Shown here piece by piece: positions 46,449-58,689 of a DNA stretch of 64,000 bases. The notes under the pieces were generated by a model, which was not told the DNA's origin, made no database searches, and saw only the letters and a list, made by a program, of their open reading frames with translations. Positions within the stretch are counted from its first letter, which is position 1; every line of letters starts with the position of its first letter. Position numbers and translations under genes: made by a program. The stretch comes from Ulota crispa (lineage: Eukaryota > Streptophyta > Bryopsida > Orthotrichales > Orthotrichaceae): contig OY987244.1 in the NCBI GenBank assembly GCA_963920765.1, positions 21,370,358 through 21,434,357 of the forward strand, written 5' to 3'.

Positions 46449-48039
46449 GTTTTCATTAAGAAAATTTCTCAAAAACAAAATAAAGTAATGAAAGTGTTAT
46501 GATTTGCATATAGAAATGCATGACAAATATCACATTAAATAGTTGTTGTATAAGTGATACCTACAAAGCTCTAAAGAAGCAAGCCAAGAAAGTCATTAGG
46601 ATGTATTACTCATTATATACCACACAAAATTTAATATCTAATCTTTATTTTGGAACTAACAAACGATGAAGCTCTTGTTTAAACAATGCATGTGAATTAT
46701 GTGTAAAACATTTTCCAACAATCATTCTTGTTCTTTAAATGTGATCATTTGAAAATACCTTTTCATCAATGACCTTTCAAATCTTATATGGTGATAAAGA
46801 ATTGAAGAACTTTATTAGAGTTTTAGCCAATCACAATGCTTCTTTGGGTACTGGCACAATCACGGTACCACTTTTAGGGCCTACCGGACCTTCGGACATG
46901 AATTTTTTTTCACTTGCACTAGTGAGTCCTAATTATTTTTGTTTAACTAAAAAACTAAACTTGTAAGTGATGAGACTTTTTTTTAAAGCTTTCCTTACAT
47001 TAAGACATTCATTTAGAAAGTGTTCCTTTCATCAAAAGGACTTTCTTGATTCTTTTTCACACCATAAAAGTGATTAGAACCCAAATGTCTTGATCAGAAC
47101 TTTTTTTGATTGGTAATTTGTAATGGCTCCCTAAAATCAATTATTAACATTTTAATAATTTTGACAATATGTGCACCTAGAAACAAATATATGTGCATGC
47201 TTTTGCCACTTTAAAAAAAAATTACGAATTTTTAATGTTCTTTATTGGACGTGGGAAATCTCGCATGAAATTGTCCCTAAAAGAGTTCATAACAACTAAT
47301 TTTAATAATGTATGGACTAATACACTTTAAATTCATGGACTATAGAAGTTTGCACAATTATAAATGCATTAACCTAATTCCTACTAACCAAATTTGTAGT
47401 CCAGATGAGTCCTTTACTTCATTTTGATGAAATGAGATAGTTCCGGAACTTCTCACAAAATCCCTCATTTGGACATGATAACATTTATCATTTGAAAAGT
47501 GTATTTTTTTTCAACTAATTTACAAGTATAAGCAACTTCTTGTCAAAAAATAAATAGCAAAGCACTATCTAGCAAAAGTATCATGGGTATGGCCAAATTA
47601 GGTCTAAGCAGTCCTTTTTGGTTACCCCAATCGTGCCATCACCCCTTTATATCTTGTTCATCTTCAATGAAATTGTTTGCTGAACTCCTTTATTTTAAAT
47701 ATTGTTTCGCAAATTTTGGACCTTGTATCTATATTTTCCTACATTCAATAAGCCATTCATTTTGCATCCAACGCTCAATTTTCTTATTTTGATTTTTTTT
47801 AAACTTTTTGGCCCCTCTTAAAAGAACACAAATGCTATTAATTATGTGGTCCATCAACTTGATCAAGGGGAAAAAGTATCAACAACATTTTCAAGACATT
47901 TTTAATTCCATGATTGCTTATGTGCCTAAGAAGTTTCTGGACAATAAGCCGTTGCATCTGAAGTAACACCTGCCAAACATTATGTCACTCACAAGAATGA
48001 TAGAACAAAAATTTCTTGTTTTGAAATACAAGTATATAG
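46449..48039. other. AT-rich intergenic DNA
   Basis: No supportable gene. The 65-codon frame at 46769-46966 looks mildly protein-like (NHNASLGTGTITVPLLGPTG) but matches no family I recognise and is probably a relic or chance. The 69-codon frame at 47583-47792 has no motif. Confidence 0.4.
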
Positions 48040-48277
48040 AACACCATATTTGTTAAATTGGGAAAAATGGAGGTATCATTTTGTACTCCAATTTAAACCC
48101 AAAAAGTTATTTTAAACCAAATTCAAAGGTATCAGATTCAATCTGAGCCACTAAGATTTTTTCCCTCGCAAATTCCTCCTCTCAAGTGAGGGCACGTGTA
48201 CCAAAAAAATGCTACAAGCTTGGTTTGAGGTGATTCCCAAAATCTACTCTTTTTCCCAATTTAACGAATATGGTGTT
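48040..48277 (+). mobile_element. CTAR-type MITE
   Basis: The ends AACACCATATTTGTTAAATT and AATTTAACGAATATGGTGTT are flanked by ATAG on both sides (48036-48039 and 48278-48281). The interior matches 15652-15908. It is 238 bp. Confidence 0.85.
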
Positions 48278-49800
48278 ATAGTTATAAAGTGATTGTTGAG
48301 TGAGGCATAATTTGAAGCTACTTACAAATAGGAACAAACTTACAACTGTTATTGCCCTATTACTTAATAAGTCAATCAATCAAAGAAAATTTGTCTCTAA
48401 AGATGTCAAAAATTTGTATTGTATTAGACAATCATGAGCATTGTAGAAAGTGTAGCAAAAAGGGACAGAATTCATATATATGTGTCACATTCAACTAAAC
48501 ACAAACTTTAAAAAGTTCATAAATAATCATTCAATTTTTTTAAAATTGTATGCAAAACATTAGTAGATTCCTCAATGTTTGTCTAAAGGTTGGGAGATCT
48601 TTGGATGATTTGTATAGTCCATATTTAGTTTAATATGGCATATACGCATTGTCTCTAGTTTTAAAGGTTGAACAATAAGTGGAAAAAGTAGGGTGTTTGC
48701 AATAAGCAATGAAGGATTTGTTTGCTTGTGCTTTCCATTATTTCGAATTGTATTTAGATTGTAGACATTCATTTATTTTGAAGATTTAACAGTAAAATGA
48801 TCAATAAAAAAGTTGTAAGCAAAGGTTGGTTATACAAAAATAATCACATCCATTTATATCCCAAAATATGCTTAAGGGTCTTGTTCAAAAGAATCATTGA
48901 GATTTAACTCCCTAAGATAGATTTTCATTTTTTTGTATCCAATTCTTGAAACAATTTTTTTCTTTATTTAGAGCAAAATCTTCTAAAGAATAATGATATG
49001 CAACCATTCTTGTAAACCAAAATTTAGAACTTGGCACATTTCAATTCTCAACATGTGGCCAATTGAGATCATGAAAATTCACTAACAATTGGAACATAGT
49101 GTGCACCAACCCCTCAACAATACATTGAGTGTAACATGCAATATAAGGTCTTGTGGAGAGTAGCCCCTTCAAAAGAACCACTCAAAACAACTCAATTTGC
49201 TATAGTGAAAAGATAGGTTAGAGGACTTGAAAGGATGGTATCCAATTTTTCTTCACATGATTGAGTGAAGGAGCATCACGGGCATGGGCTCATGTAAGAT
49301 ATATATTTGACTTGTTGCTTGCACTCCTCTTGGGTACCTTTCAACTAATTATTGCTTGTGACACCTTAGTGCTTACATGAATGGGGTTTACAAGAATTAA
49401 GGTGTCCATTTTCATAATAAAAAAGTCAAATAAAAAATTCCTAAAGAACTCTTTGACAATGATGTATTTACTTTTGGAAAATAAGAATTCAATTTTCTAT
49501 AATTGAAAAAAGGTTCAATAGTTAAGACAAAAAATTTCAAATTTCTTGGCAAAAATCCAAATAAATTTGGCAAAAACATTGTCACATAGCATGGCAACGT
49601 CAAAAGCTGTACACAAAACTTGAATGACAATGATTCATGATGTTTAGAAAATCCTATGTTTTGTCACTTCATTCAACTCTTAGACTCTCAAAACCAATTT
49701 CTTTCACCTTTTTAAAAATTATCTTTTAAATAAATAAAAAATGCAACAAACATGAAACATATCTCCACCTTGCCTCATTATTTTACATACATGTATGCAT
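48278..49800. other. AT-rich intergenic DNA
   Basis: No gene or clear repeat boundary over 1.5 kb. Confidence 0.45.
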
Positions 49801-49888
49801 ATGTAGGTAGGTAGGTATGTAGGTATGTATGTATGTATGTATGTATGTATGTATGTATGTATGTATGTATGTATGTATATATATATAC
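49801..49888. repeat. (GTAT)n microsatellite
   Basis: GTAG/GTAT tetranucleotides grade into a pure ATGT array and then TA repeats. Open frames across it are artefacts. Confidence 0.95.
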
Positions 49889-50287
49889 TAAAAGCAAAAT
49901 AATTTTAGGCCCAATTCCACAAAATGTTTCCCACAATATGAAATGCTTTTTGCTTTTTACCCACACAATCCAATTTCAAATACAATTACACAAAACATTT
50001 TTTTTGTTCTTTACCAATGCAATAAAACATGTTTCATTTTTACCCACGCAATAAAAGGATCCGTTTTTTGTTTTACCCATGCAATCTGATTCACCTATGC
50101 AATAAAAAATAATTGTTCTTACCCATACATTCTAGTTTACCCTAAGCAATCTAGTTTATCCACATAGTCTAGTTTACCCATGCAATCCACTTTACCCACA
50201 CAATAAAACATTTTTTTTGTTTTTACTCAAGCAAATTTTTACTCATGTAGTAAAAGGATTGCCACTGTTTTCTATTATATGAATAGA
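49889..50287 (-). mobile_element. Helitron-like element, reversed, 3' end damaged
   Basis: On the minus strand the 5' end is TCTATTCATATAATAG preceded by A. The 3' region AATAATTTTAGGCCC-like matches the copy at 58929-59609, but the hairpin is deleted and it runs into the microsatellite. The interior consists of units around TTTACCCA(T/C)GCAAT. Confidence 0.6.
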
Positions 50288-50638
50288 TTCATACATGTAT
50301 ATGTATATGTGAGAAAGGATGTAATGCGCAAGAGTACCCTCAAGTTTCTTATAAACAGTTTAGATTTTAACAATATCAATTTCTACATTGAAAACATGAA
50401 AAAACACTATATAATTTGCACAATTGTACCATTTCATGGTACTTAAATAAGAGGTCAATATATCCAAAACCCTTGTCCTTATCCAAAGAACATTTTTATT
50501 AATACACAAAGCTACCCTATTCTTTTGCGATTTTTACACAAATGAATTCCACCAAGCTTGAAACATATCTCTAATTTGGAAGAATAGTAAAAAGATATGA
50601 TGATATGTACCAGTCATAACTTTAAAGAGTAAATGAAG
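50288..50638. other. AT-rich intergenic DNA
   Basis: No gene is seen. Confidence 0.45.
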
Positions 50639-51017
50639 GGAATTGATATGTGCACACAAAGGGTTTGATATTTGCACACCGCAGGAGTAAATTTTTAGAT
50701 ATTTACCACAAACAAGTTGAATTTGGAATGTTTGAATTCAGATTTGGATTTAGAGATCTTGATTTAGTCTAGAACCAAGGAGGTTACAATCGAACAACAC
50801 CCAATGGAAAAAGCTTAGCTAGGGAGCAAATTATTACTTTCACCCTTGTTTATTAAAAAAAGTAAGCTTTTCCGTTGGGCACCCGCTTTTGTGGTTCTAG
50901 ACTAATTCAAGATCTCTAAATCCAAATCCAAATCCAAATTCAAACTTTTCAAGTTCAACTATTGATGATAAATATCTAAAATTTATCCCTCCCCACGGTG
51001 TGCACATATCAATTCCC
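50639..51017. mobile_element. Foldback MITE, family F
   Basis: The ends GGGAATTGATATGTGCACA and TGTGCACATATCAATTCCC, with long inverted arms as in 9791-10179. It is 379 bp and non-coding. Confidence 0.85.
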
Positions 51018-51992
51018 TAAATTAATAACATGCCAACACAGATGAAATCAACTGCTATTGCGCCCTTCACTAAATTCCTATTTTATTGGCACTGACATTT
51101 ATGAAGCATTTATGAAGCATAGGAATAGGCTGAACAAGTATAAATTTTGCAATGAGTTTTTAGAACCACCTTTCAACTTTTCAAAGTTGGAAAATATAAA
51201 CAAATATGGATTGGAGTAAGGCAAATACAGAGGAAGGGTCCATGCAAGTATTAAGAGTTGCTTAATGCCAAAGGAGCATCATAAGAAAAGTTTGATTGCT
51301 GCGGAGGCAAATGTGAATTGGAGTTCATGTACTGTACATGGAAAAATGTGCAAATGCAAAATAAAGATGCTCGTGGATGGAGTGCATTGAAGGATGCAAA
51401 ATGAAAGTGATTATATTAGATGCATGTTCCAACAAGGTTGGGAAAATATTTGGATAGGGTTATGGGGAAACCTATATAGGGTTTTGTGGGAATCCGGATA
51501 GGGGCATAGGACTAACAAATAGAGCGTTTAGTTACAAGACAAAACTACATTGTAAACAACACAACCATATTGGATCTTTTGCAACTTTGTATGATCCATT
51601 ATCTTTTATTCAAAACGAGTCTTGTAAACCCATTTACCAAGGTAAATGAGTAGTAGTGAGATTTTAAGTGGGGACTCAATGTATATGTTCTTTCATGTCA
51701 ATCTATACCTCTTTTAGTTTTAAATTTCAGATTTAAATTTAAAAACATTCAAAGGAGTCCATTTCAATTGTCTTTTTGTCTCCCTCTCCATCCCTTTGTG
51801 TTCATTTTAAAATACAAATTAAGAGTTATCTAATAAAGTTCATTGAGAATGTCCTTTCATCCCTCCCCACCCCCTTTCTATTCAAGGTGACACCGGTCAC
51901 ATAGACCAAACGTTTTTTGTTTTGTTTTTCCGGATGTAATAGAAAAAATAAGGTTGAAACGTTTTTTTTTAAAACAAGTAACACCGGTAGTA
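51018..51992. other. AT-rich intergenic DNA
   Basis: No gene is seen. Confidence 0.45.
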
Positions 51993-53888
51993 TTATCCCC
52001 TAAAGGACCATTGCCCATTTGGGGGATAAATGGGATTTTGGGCATGTACTTATGGCCAAACTACTTTGTGTGATTTCTTGAAACTTTTATTGAAGGTGAG
52101 GAATTCAAAGATCTACACAGGAATGTAACTTTTTCTTCATTCCGACATTTATTGAAGAAGTTATGCATGCAAATTTGGAAAAAGCTGCTCCCTGGGCAAC
52201 CAAAAACTTCTTTAAAAATTTCATTTTTTTCAAATAAAAATCTGAAATAGGTTCTTTAGACTTATATAGATGCTCCGGGGGGGTCACACACCGTTATGTT
52301 TGTATACCACGTGCAATAATGGGGTATTTAAAGGGAGGGTATTTATGTTCTCTAAGGGAATTTTTTCCTTCCTATCTTTAGATAAAAAGCTACTATGGTG
52401 TATTTTACACCACCCTAATTTTATTTGTAAATGGTTTAGAGAACAAATTTATGACACCCTATTTTATTTACAAATTGGAATTTACAATAATTGAGACAAT
52501 GAAAGCTAGGAGCATTCAAATTGCTAGAACACATGTCTGTAGAGAATCACTCTCTTCCTGCTCTAACATGCTTGCTTTCACATGTATGGTATTTAACACC
52601 TTCTAAACTATTCAATGAATTATGGACTAAGCATCTTCTGAGAAAAACATTAAGAGATCTCTCGATGGGTGCATACATCGGGAGATCTCCTGATGGCTAT
52701 GTAGATCTGGAGATCTCCCGTCAAAGGGAAAATAAGCCTAGTGGAGGAATCCAAGGGGCATGAAACCTTGTCAACAATCTAAACATCAAGCGCTTCAAGG
52801 CATCCAAAGCTAATGAACCTCAATAAGGGTAGGTTACTATTGTTACAGCCTAACTCTACACCTATTCCTATTGAGAGCGCCACCATGCAACAGCCACGTG
52901 TAACCCAAAACCCTTAAATCCTAACCCTTTTTCATCCACTTCATTTCCAAGCTGGATAGAAAGTGCAATCCCTTTCATCCAAATTGTTGAAACATTTAAA
53001 ATCAAACTCAACCTACTAAGCATTTTTTGGAGGATCATATTTCTCCTACCCTATTTTTCCCTAAAAAGGAGAAAAATGGACCAATATTCACAATCCTATT
53101 TTACTTATAATGGAGCAAAAGAAATATTTTCAATGCTATGGTAGATCTAATATATATATATATATTTTATCTCCAATGAATAAAATTGACCCTACTTTTT
53201 ATCTCACCTAGTTTTCTAAAATTTAAATGGTCACCCCCCCCCCCAAGTATAGACGTAGGGAGCTTTGAATCATTCAATTTTGATAGATGAGATGAAAGTT
53301 ATGAAGAGTTTTTGTTTACAAACAATTCTAGATTCTCTACTCTAATATAAACTTTGAAGTCCATTATTTTACTCAATTTTCAAAATTTTGAAAAAAAAAA
53401 CCAAAAGGATGTAGATTGTTTATCACAACATTATAACCATTGGGATTTTCATTTTTCATTTTAATAATTAAATTCTTAACAATTTGGTGTTTTGACCCAT
53501 TCTCTACTTCTTTTTACTTACTATTTTTTCCCATGTGCCAATTGATTTGAAAATTCTCCCACATATACCTAACTTGGTCTCCTACATGGGAAAAATAAAC
53601 CTCAACTTTGTGTAGAGTAAATTTTTTTATCTAAGAGTGGTCAAAGCCTTCTGAAATTTTTGGGCAGCAGCAAAAAAACTTTTTTTTGCAATTCAGATGT
53701 AAATACCTCACTCATTTTTGTGTAGATTGAGCTGATTTTTTTACCACGCATACATCTTGTAGTCTACTATAAGATCTTATAGTTGAATTCTTGTAAAAAA
53801 TATTTTTCTTACCATTGTACTTGCTTTCCCAAAAGTGGCAGTTTTCTGTGTTTTTCACAAAAAAATGGCTTGGTCCTTTAGGGGTTAA
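51993..53888 (-). mobile_element. piggyBac-like element, subfamily 3, interrupted
   Basis: The left flank TTAT precedes CCCCTAAAGGACCATTGCCC. The right end CTTGGTCCTTTAGGGG precedes TTAA. It is collinear with 43582-44540 once the insertion at 52273-53251 is removed. The join point lies in TTCTTTAGACTTATATAGA. Confidence 0.75.
52273..53251. mobile_element. Insertion with G/C-run ends, possibly hAT-like
   Basis: The ends CTCCGGGGGGGT and ACCCCCCCCCCCAAG are imperfect inverted repeats. Flanks TATAGATG and TATAGACG are an 8-bp duplication with one mismatch, as expected for hAT elements. Subterminal TATTTAAAGGG and ATTTAAATGG motifs also mirror. The 80-codon frame at 52521-52763 includes three GAGATCTC palindromes and has no transposase motifs. 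Confidence 0.6.
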
Positions 53889-54426
53889 CTTAATGGACAG
53901 GTCAAAAGCTTAGATATTTTATAGATTGTAGATAACACAAATTCCATCTTACCAAGATTATTTTGTTGTATTTCAAACATTTGTTTAAAAGAAAAATAAA
54001 TTTTATTCAGGTTTTATAACTTTAAAAGTACAAATATGTTTCATAGCAAAAATCAAATTTTCTCAATTCAAAAAATGACCTTCCAAATTCACTTTGAATT
54101 ACAAATTCATGTGAAGACAAACATTGTAAAAATCACTAATTATTCAATCCATAATGAGTTCCAAAATAGAAATTGAATGTTTTTCTCACATTTCATTGAA
54201 AAACATTGATTAGAGCTATAGAAATACCAACTGCATGGACATGAATAATAAGCCATAGTTTATAAGTGATTATATAAAAGTTATAAGTAAATTGCGCTAT
54301 AACAACACATCTTCACAAATCATAGTTTTTTAACTTTCATGTAAAAACCATTATTGAATTATCGTTTAAAATTGCACTTTAAAACACATTTGTATAAGTC
54401 AGAGTTCTCAATTTCTATTTGAAATA
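53889..54426. other. AT-rich intergenic DNA
   Basis: No gene is seen. Confidence 0.45.
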
Positions 54427-54736
54427 AGGGAAAATTTCATGGATCCCCCTGAAGTTTGCAATATTTTCATAGATACCCTGCATTTTCATAAATATCACAA
54501 ATACTCTTGGACCAAAAAATTTAGGCATTTGTTTTGTTATGTATGTCACTTCCTTCTCACTTTGTGCGCTCACTACTTCTTTCTTGTTATATGTGCACAC
54601 AAAGGAAGAAGGAGAGTGACATGCACAACAAAACAAATGTCTAAATTTTTTCCCAAGTATATTTGTGATATTTTTGAAAAAGGATGGGAATCTATGAAAA
54701 TATTGCAAACTTCAGGGGGTCCATGAAATTTTCCCT
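54427..54736. mobile_element. Foldback MITE, family E
   Basis: The ends AGGGAAAATTTCATGGATCC and GGTCCATGAAATTTTCCCT, with long arms containing GTTTGCAATATTTTCATAGA. TA lies outside each end. The overlapping open frames on both strands reflect the arm symmetry and are not genes. Confidence 0.85.
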
Positions 54737-54984
54737 TAAAATAACTAGACTGCTCTTTTTAATTTGTGTTATTGTTTTTATTCCTTTGGGAGTATCACTT
54801 CCAATAGATGGAAAGCAAGTGAAGCCTAGAGCTTAAATTGAAGTGTCTCAAAGTCTCATTTTACAAATACAAGTGAAGGAATAAAGCACTTCTACAAGTA
54901 AGGTAGGTTGCAACGCTTTCTAAGAAAAACATGCCTAAAATACACTTTTTACTTGCACTTTATAACATGTCATTCACAATTTTG

Positions 54985-55565
54985 AGATGTTGCGGATATT
55001 GTCACTGGCGTTTGGGGTTGAGGTTAGCTGGCATTCTGTTTTGTGGAGCCAAGGTGGAAAACCTCACTATTTTTTTCAAACAAGGGTAAAAGTAATTATC
55101 TACCCCCTATTTGAAATTGGTTGGTTTTGTCCCCCTCCATCATTCTAAGTCAAATCAAGGTTTCTAAATGCAAATGTGAATTCAAAATTCTCAAGCTCAA
55201 TCCCTTGATGGTAAGTGCTGGAAATTTGTACATTTTATGGCTAGTGAAAATTTTGAGATTTTCTACCTGGCCGGAGAAAACCCATGATGGCGTGATGGAC
55301 AATGGTGCCAACAAAAATAAAAAAGTAAGATGATTAAGGAGAGGCTTGGTTTACTGCATATAAGTCGATGTGAGGTCAAGGTGGAAGAACTCAGTAGTTT
55401 TTACAAACAAGGGCAAAATCTTTGTGCTCTTCAACTAAAACAGGGTCTCTGAATCCAATTTTGAATTCAAAGTTTCTTAATTTGAGTCCTTGAGTCCTTG
55501 ATGATGTATAAATGGATGAAAAAATCAAAGCTTTTCCACCCTAGCCCCACATTGACTTATGTGCA
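54985..55565. repeat. Family G foldback relics, two adjacent
   Basis: Blocks CCAAGGTGGAAAACCTCACT (about 55046) and TCAAGGTGGAAGAACTCAGT (about 55376), with paired TTCTACCTGGCC and TTTTCCACCCTAGCCCC ends, form two related diverged units. Boundaries are approximate. Confidence 0.45.
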
Positions 55566-55566
55566 A

Positions 55567-55772
55567 TAAGGTAGGTACACCCAAATCCAACCATGTACTT
55601 AAGGGAGTCACTATGTACACATGGTGGTCATTTTAGAACTCAAATCTACGTATACCATAGATAACTTATATTTTGTATCTATGGTATACCTAAATTTGAA
55701 TTCTTAAATGACCACCATGTGTACATAGTGACGCCCTCAAGTACATGGTTGGATTTGGGTATACCTACCTTA
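55567..55772. repeat. Near-perfect 206-bp palindrome, TAAGGTAGG ends
   Basis: The left arm, from TAAGGTAGGTACACCCAAAT through CACTATGTACACATGGTGGT to TATACCATAGATA, is repeated inverted up to ATACCTACCTTA. Arms are about 93 bp with a loop of about 20 bp. A transcript would form a long hairpin. Its right end overlaps the TTAA of the next element. Confidence 0.9.
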
Positions 55773-56011
55773 ACCCCTAAAGGATGAGGCAGCCTTTTGC
55801 AACTAATACAATACTAGGTATTTTTCTTGTATTTGGAGTGCATCCACACCTTTATTACATTTGAGATCAACAAAGAAAGTAGAATATAGATCAATGTTGT
55901 ACTAGTGAGGTAGTCGAGATCCCAAATTAAAACTTTTTGTTGGTAGCAAATGCCAGTTATACACTAGTGTACATAGTATGTATTATACTAGCTCCGTCCT
56001 TTAAGGGTTAA
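55770..56011. mobile_element. piggyBac-like MITE (242 bp)
   Basis: Perfect TTAA flanks (55770-55773 and 56008-56011) surround CCCCTAAAGGATGAGG and CGTCCTTTAAGGG. It is collinear with 31695-31928. Confidence 0.85.
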
Positions 56012-56250
56012 ACCGAGCCTTAACCTAAAGGACCAACTATCCCCTTGGGGGACAAATGGAATTTGAGCATGTACCTATAGCTAATCTACTTTTTGTGATT
56101 TTTTGAAACTTTTATTGAAAATGAGCAATTCAAAGATCTACATGGACATCTAGTTTTTTCTTCATTCCGACATTTATTGAAGAAGTTATACATGAATTTC
56201 TGAAAAAGGGAGAGGTCGGGCACCCCAAAAAAAACCAAAATTGCATTTTT

Positions 56251-56828
56251 TTAAACCCCTAAAAGACCAAGCCCCTTTTTTGGGGACAAATGGGATTTTG
56301 GGCATGTACCTATGGCTAAACTACTTGCGTGATTTTTTGAAACTTTTACGGATGATGGGGATTTCAAAGATTTACGTGGGCATCTAATTTTTTTCTTCAT
56401 TCTAATATTTATTGAAGAAGTTAAAAATGAATTTCCAAAAACAGGCGAGATTGGGCACCTGAAAAACTTTTTAAAATATTGCATTTAAAAAAAATAAAAA
56501 TATGAAATAGGTTCTTTAGACTTTTATATACATAAGGAGCTTTGAATCATTTAATTTTGATTGATGAGATGAAGGTTATGAAAAGTTTTTGTTTGCAAGT
56601 AGGTGTGGTTTCGAGAGTTTTTGGGCTGCCCAATCTTGCCCATTTTTGGAAATTTATTTTTAACTTCTTCAATAAACGTCAGAATGAAGAAAAATTTAGA
56701 TGCCCCCCGTAGATATTTGAATTCCACACCTTCAATAAAAGTTTCAAAAAATCACAAAAGGTGGATTAACTATACATGCCCAAAATCCATTTGTCCTTCA
56801 AGGGGATAGTTGGTCCTTTAGAGGTTAA
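56251..56828. mobile_element. piggyBac-like element, symmetric, nested
   Basis: TTAA flanks (56251-56254 and 56825-56828). Both ends are the same subfamily end in opposite orientation (CCCCTAAAAGACCAAGCCCC and TTGGTCCTTTAGAGG, each next to a GGGCATGTACC-type block or its inverse). It is therefore a palindrome-like composite of 578 bp. It lies inside the poly-T/AAATCTGAAAT junction of the outer copy. Confidence 0.8.
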
Positions 56829-57009
56829 CTAAAAATCTGAAATTGATTCTTTAGATTTATACAAATGTGCAAATCTTTGAATCATTCAATTTTGATTGAT
56901 GAGATGAATGTTATGAGAAGTTTTAGTTTGCAGGTAGGTATGGGGCTCCCAAACCTCCATTCTTTTTGCCCCTTGTAAAGTTTGTTACTTTACTTTATTG
57001 AGTTCTCTA

Positions 57010-57011
<2 letters not shown>

Positions 57012-57052
<41 letters not shown>
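57012..57052. repeat. Poly-T tract (41 nt)
   Basis: An uninterrupted T run inside a piggyBac-like copy. Length may be imprecise. Confidence 0.9.
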
Positions 57053-57577
57053 CAGATTGTAGAAACTAAGATTCCTTGGATTTTACCATTTGGATCAAAG
57101 TAATTTAGATCTCTCAATTTTACATAAATCCTCCAATTTTACATAAATCCTCCAATTTTGCCTAGTGTATATGCAAGTTTCATGGCCTTACGGCATTGCA
57201 AGACTTTACAAAGTATGATTCACACCTTCAATTCATTTGAAAATATTCCCACATTTACCTAACTTGGTTTTCTACATGGAAAAAATAATCCTCAACTTTG
57301 AGTAGAGCAATTTTTTTGATATAGGAGCAGTCAAAGGCTTCTAAAATTTTTGGACAGTAGGGAAAAAACTTGTTTTTTCACTTCAAATGTCAATATCTCA
57401 CTCCTTTACTTCTAGAATGAGCTGAAATTTTTCCCACAAGCACCTTCCATAGTCTGCAAGATCTTACGGTTGAATTTTTGAAAAAAATAATTCCTACTTT
57501 TCTACTCATTCCCCCAAAAGTATAATTCTCAGTGATTTTCAAAGAAAAATGGGCTTGGTCCTTCCTTTAGGGGTTAA

Positions 57578-58145
57578 AGAGATGGGAGAGCCAGAGACCA
57601 AGGGAGCCAAGGCATCTTGTCAATGAAAGCCTCATTACAAGCACCAATAATGGTAGGTTTAGAACCGCCAGATTTTTCATTGAGGCAGACGGTAATGTAA
57701 AAACCCTGGTCCTACTGAGGGTGGTTTTACAGCTGCTGAGGGAAATACGATTGACTCCTACTAATGAGGGTCATAGTGCTACATAAAAGCCACCATCCTT
57801 TTTGGTTTTCCCTTTAAGAAGTTGTAAAATAAAAAATTGTGCGCTCTATGATTGAGCTCTTTTTTCATTATGACTTTGTAGTTTCAATGCATTTTGGCCC
57901 CTTCAAGTCTGCCAGAACTCGACCTCATTTATATTTTTCCCTCCTCATTTGCCTACCCTTAAAAAACCCCGAGGCTTTTACAATCTCTGTTGGATAGACT
58001 GCTTCAGTTCCAATCAAGAATTGTATCAGCAATTAAGAATGCAGTAATTCCCAATGGAGCACAGTACTTTTATGGTCAACTGACTCAACTCTCCTTATTA
58101 GGAGCAAAGTAGTTTTGTAGGCCAAATTTCTGCCAGAATCTTACC
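57578..58145. other. Intergenic DNA
   Basis: No gene is seen. The sequence is slightly less AT-rich than its neighbours. Confidence 0.4.
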
Positions 58146-58225
58146 TCATTTTGACTCTAGTGTGTTCATTTTGACTCTAGTGTGTTCATTTTGACTCTAG
58201 TGTGTTCATTTTGACTCTAGTGTGT
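58146..58225. repeat. 20-bp tandem repeat, four perfect units
   Basis: The unit TCATTTTGACTCTAGTGTGT occurs four times without any mismatch. Confidence 0.97.
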
Positions 58226-58363
58226 TGACGTTGAAATCATTCAATTGAAACATGGATGAAAATGCCAAAACCCTCTCGAAAAAATATTATGTGCGTTTGA
58301 TTTTGTGGATTAGGGTGCCCAAAGGGATGACTCTGTCCAATTATTCCTCACTTGCATGCGCTA

Positions 58364-58689
58364 TAAGGTAGGAGGCTCATAAATGGAGCATCTAAGGGCT
58401 GAAACTGAATTTTGGGTAGGTGAAACTCCTTGAAATGATTTTCAATAAATTTTTCTTGAAAGGCAAGAAGAATTGCCATCTAATTCAAGTTGTTTCATAT
58501 TTTTTGGAACTTTGTGAAATTAGTTATAAATATTTGAAGTGGAAAGGCCATAGGGCTCTAAAATGGAACACCTCCTCAAATATACATGAACATTGTTGAA
58601 GGGTTATGAAAAACAACATGTACAAATAGAGTACACTTAAGAAGGTGCTCCATTTTAGAGCTTGCTCCGAATTAGATCCTCCTATCCTA
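58364..58689 (+). mobile_element. TAAGGTAGG-ended MITE, second type
   Basis: It begins TAAGGTAGGAGGCTC and ends GATCCTCCTATCCTA. It is collinear in reverse with 24057-24385 over 326 bp. Confidence 0.75.

Larger units (their letters stand above)
56020..57577 (-). mobile_element. piggyBac-like element containing another copy
   Basis: Perfect TTAA flanks (56020-56023 and 57574-57577), with ends CCTAAAGGACCAACTATCCC and CTTCCTTTAGGGG. Apart from the nested copy (56251-56828) it is collinear in reverse with 21076-22036. A 41-T run occurs at 57012-57052. Confidence 0.85.

Noticed and set aside
52653-52725. Three GAGATCTC palindromes as a possible regulatory array
   Set aside because: They lie inside a transposon-like insertion, are irregularly spaced and have no supporting context.
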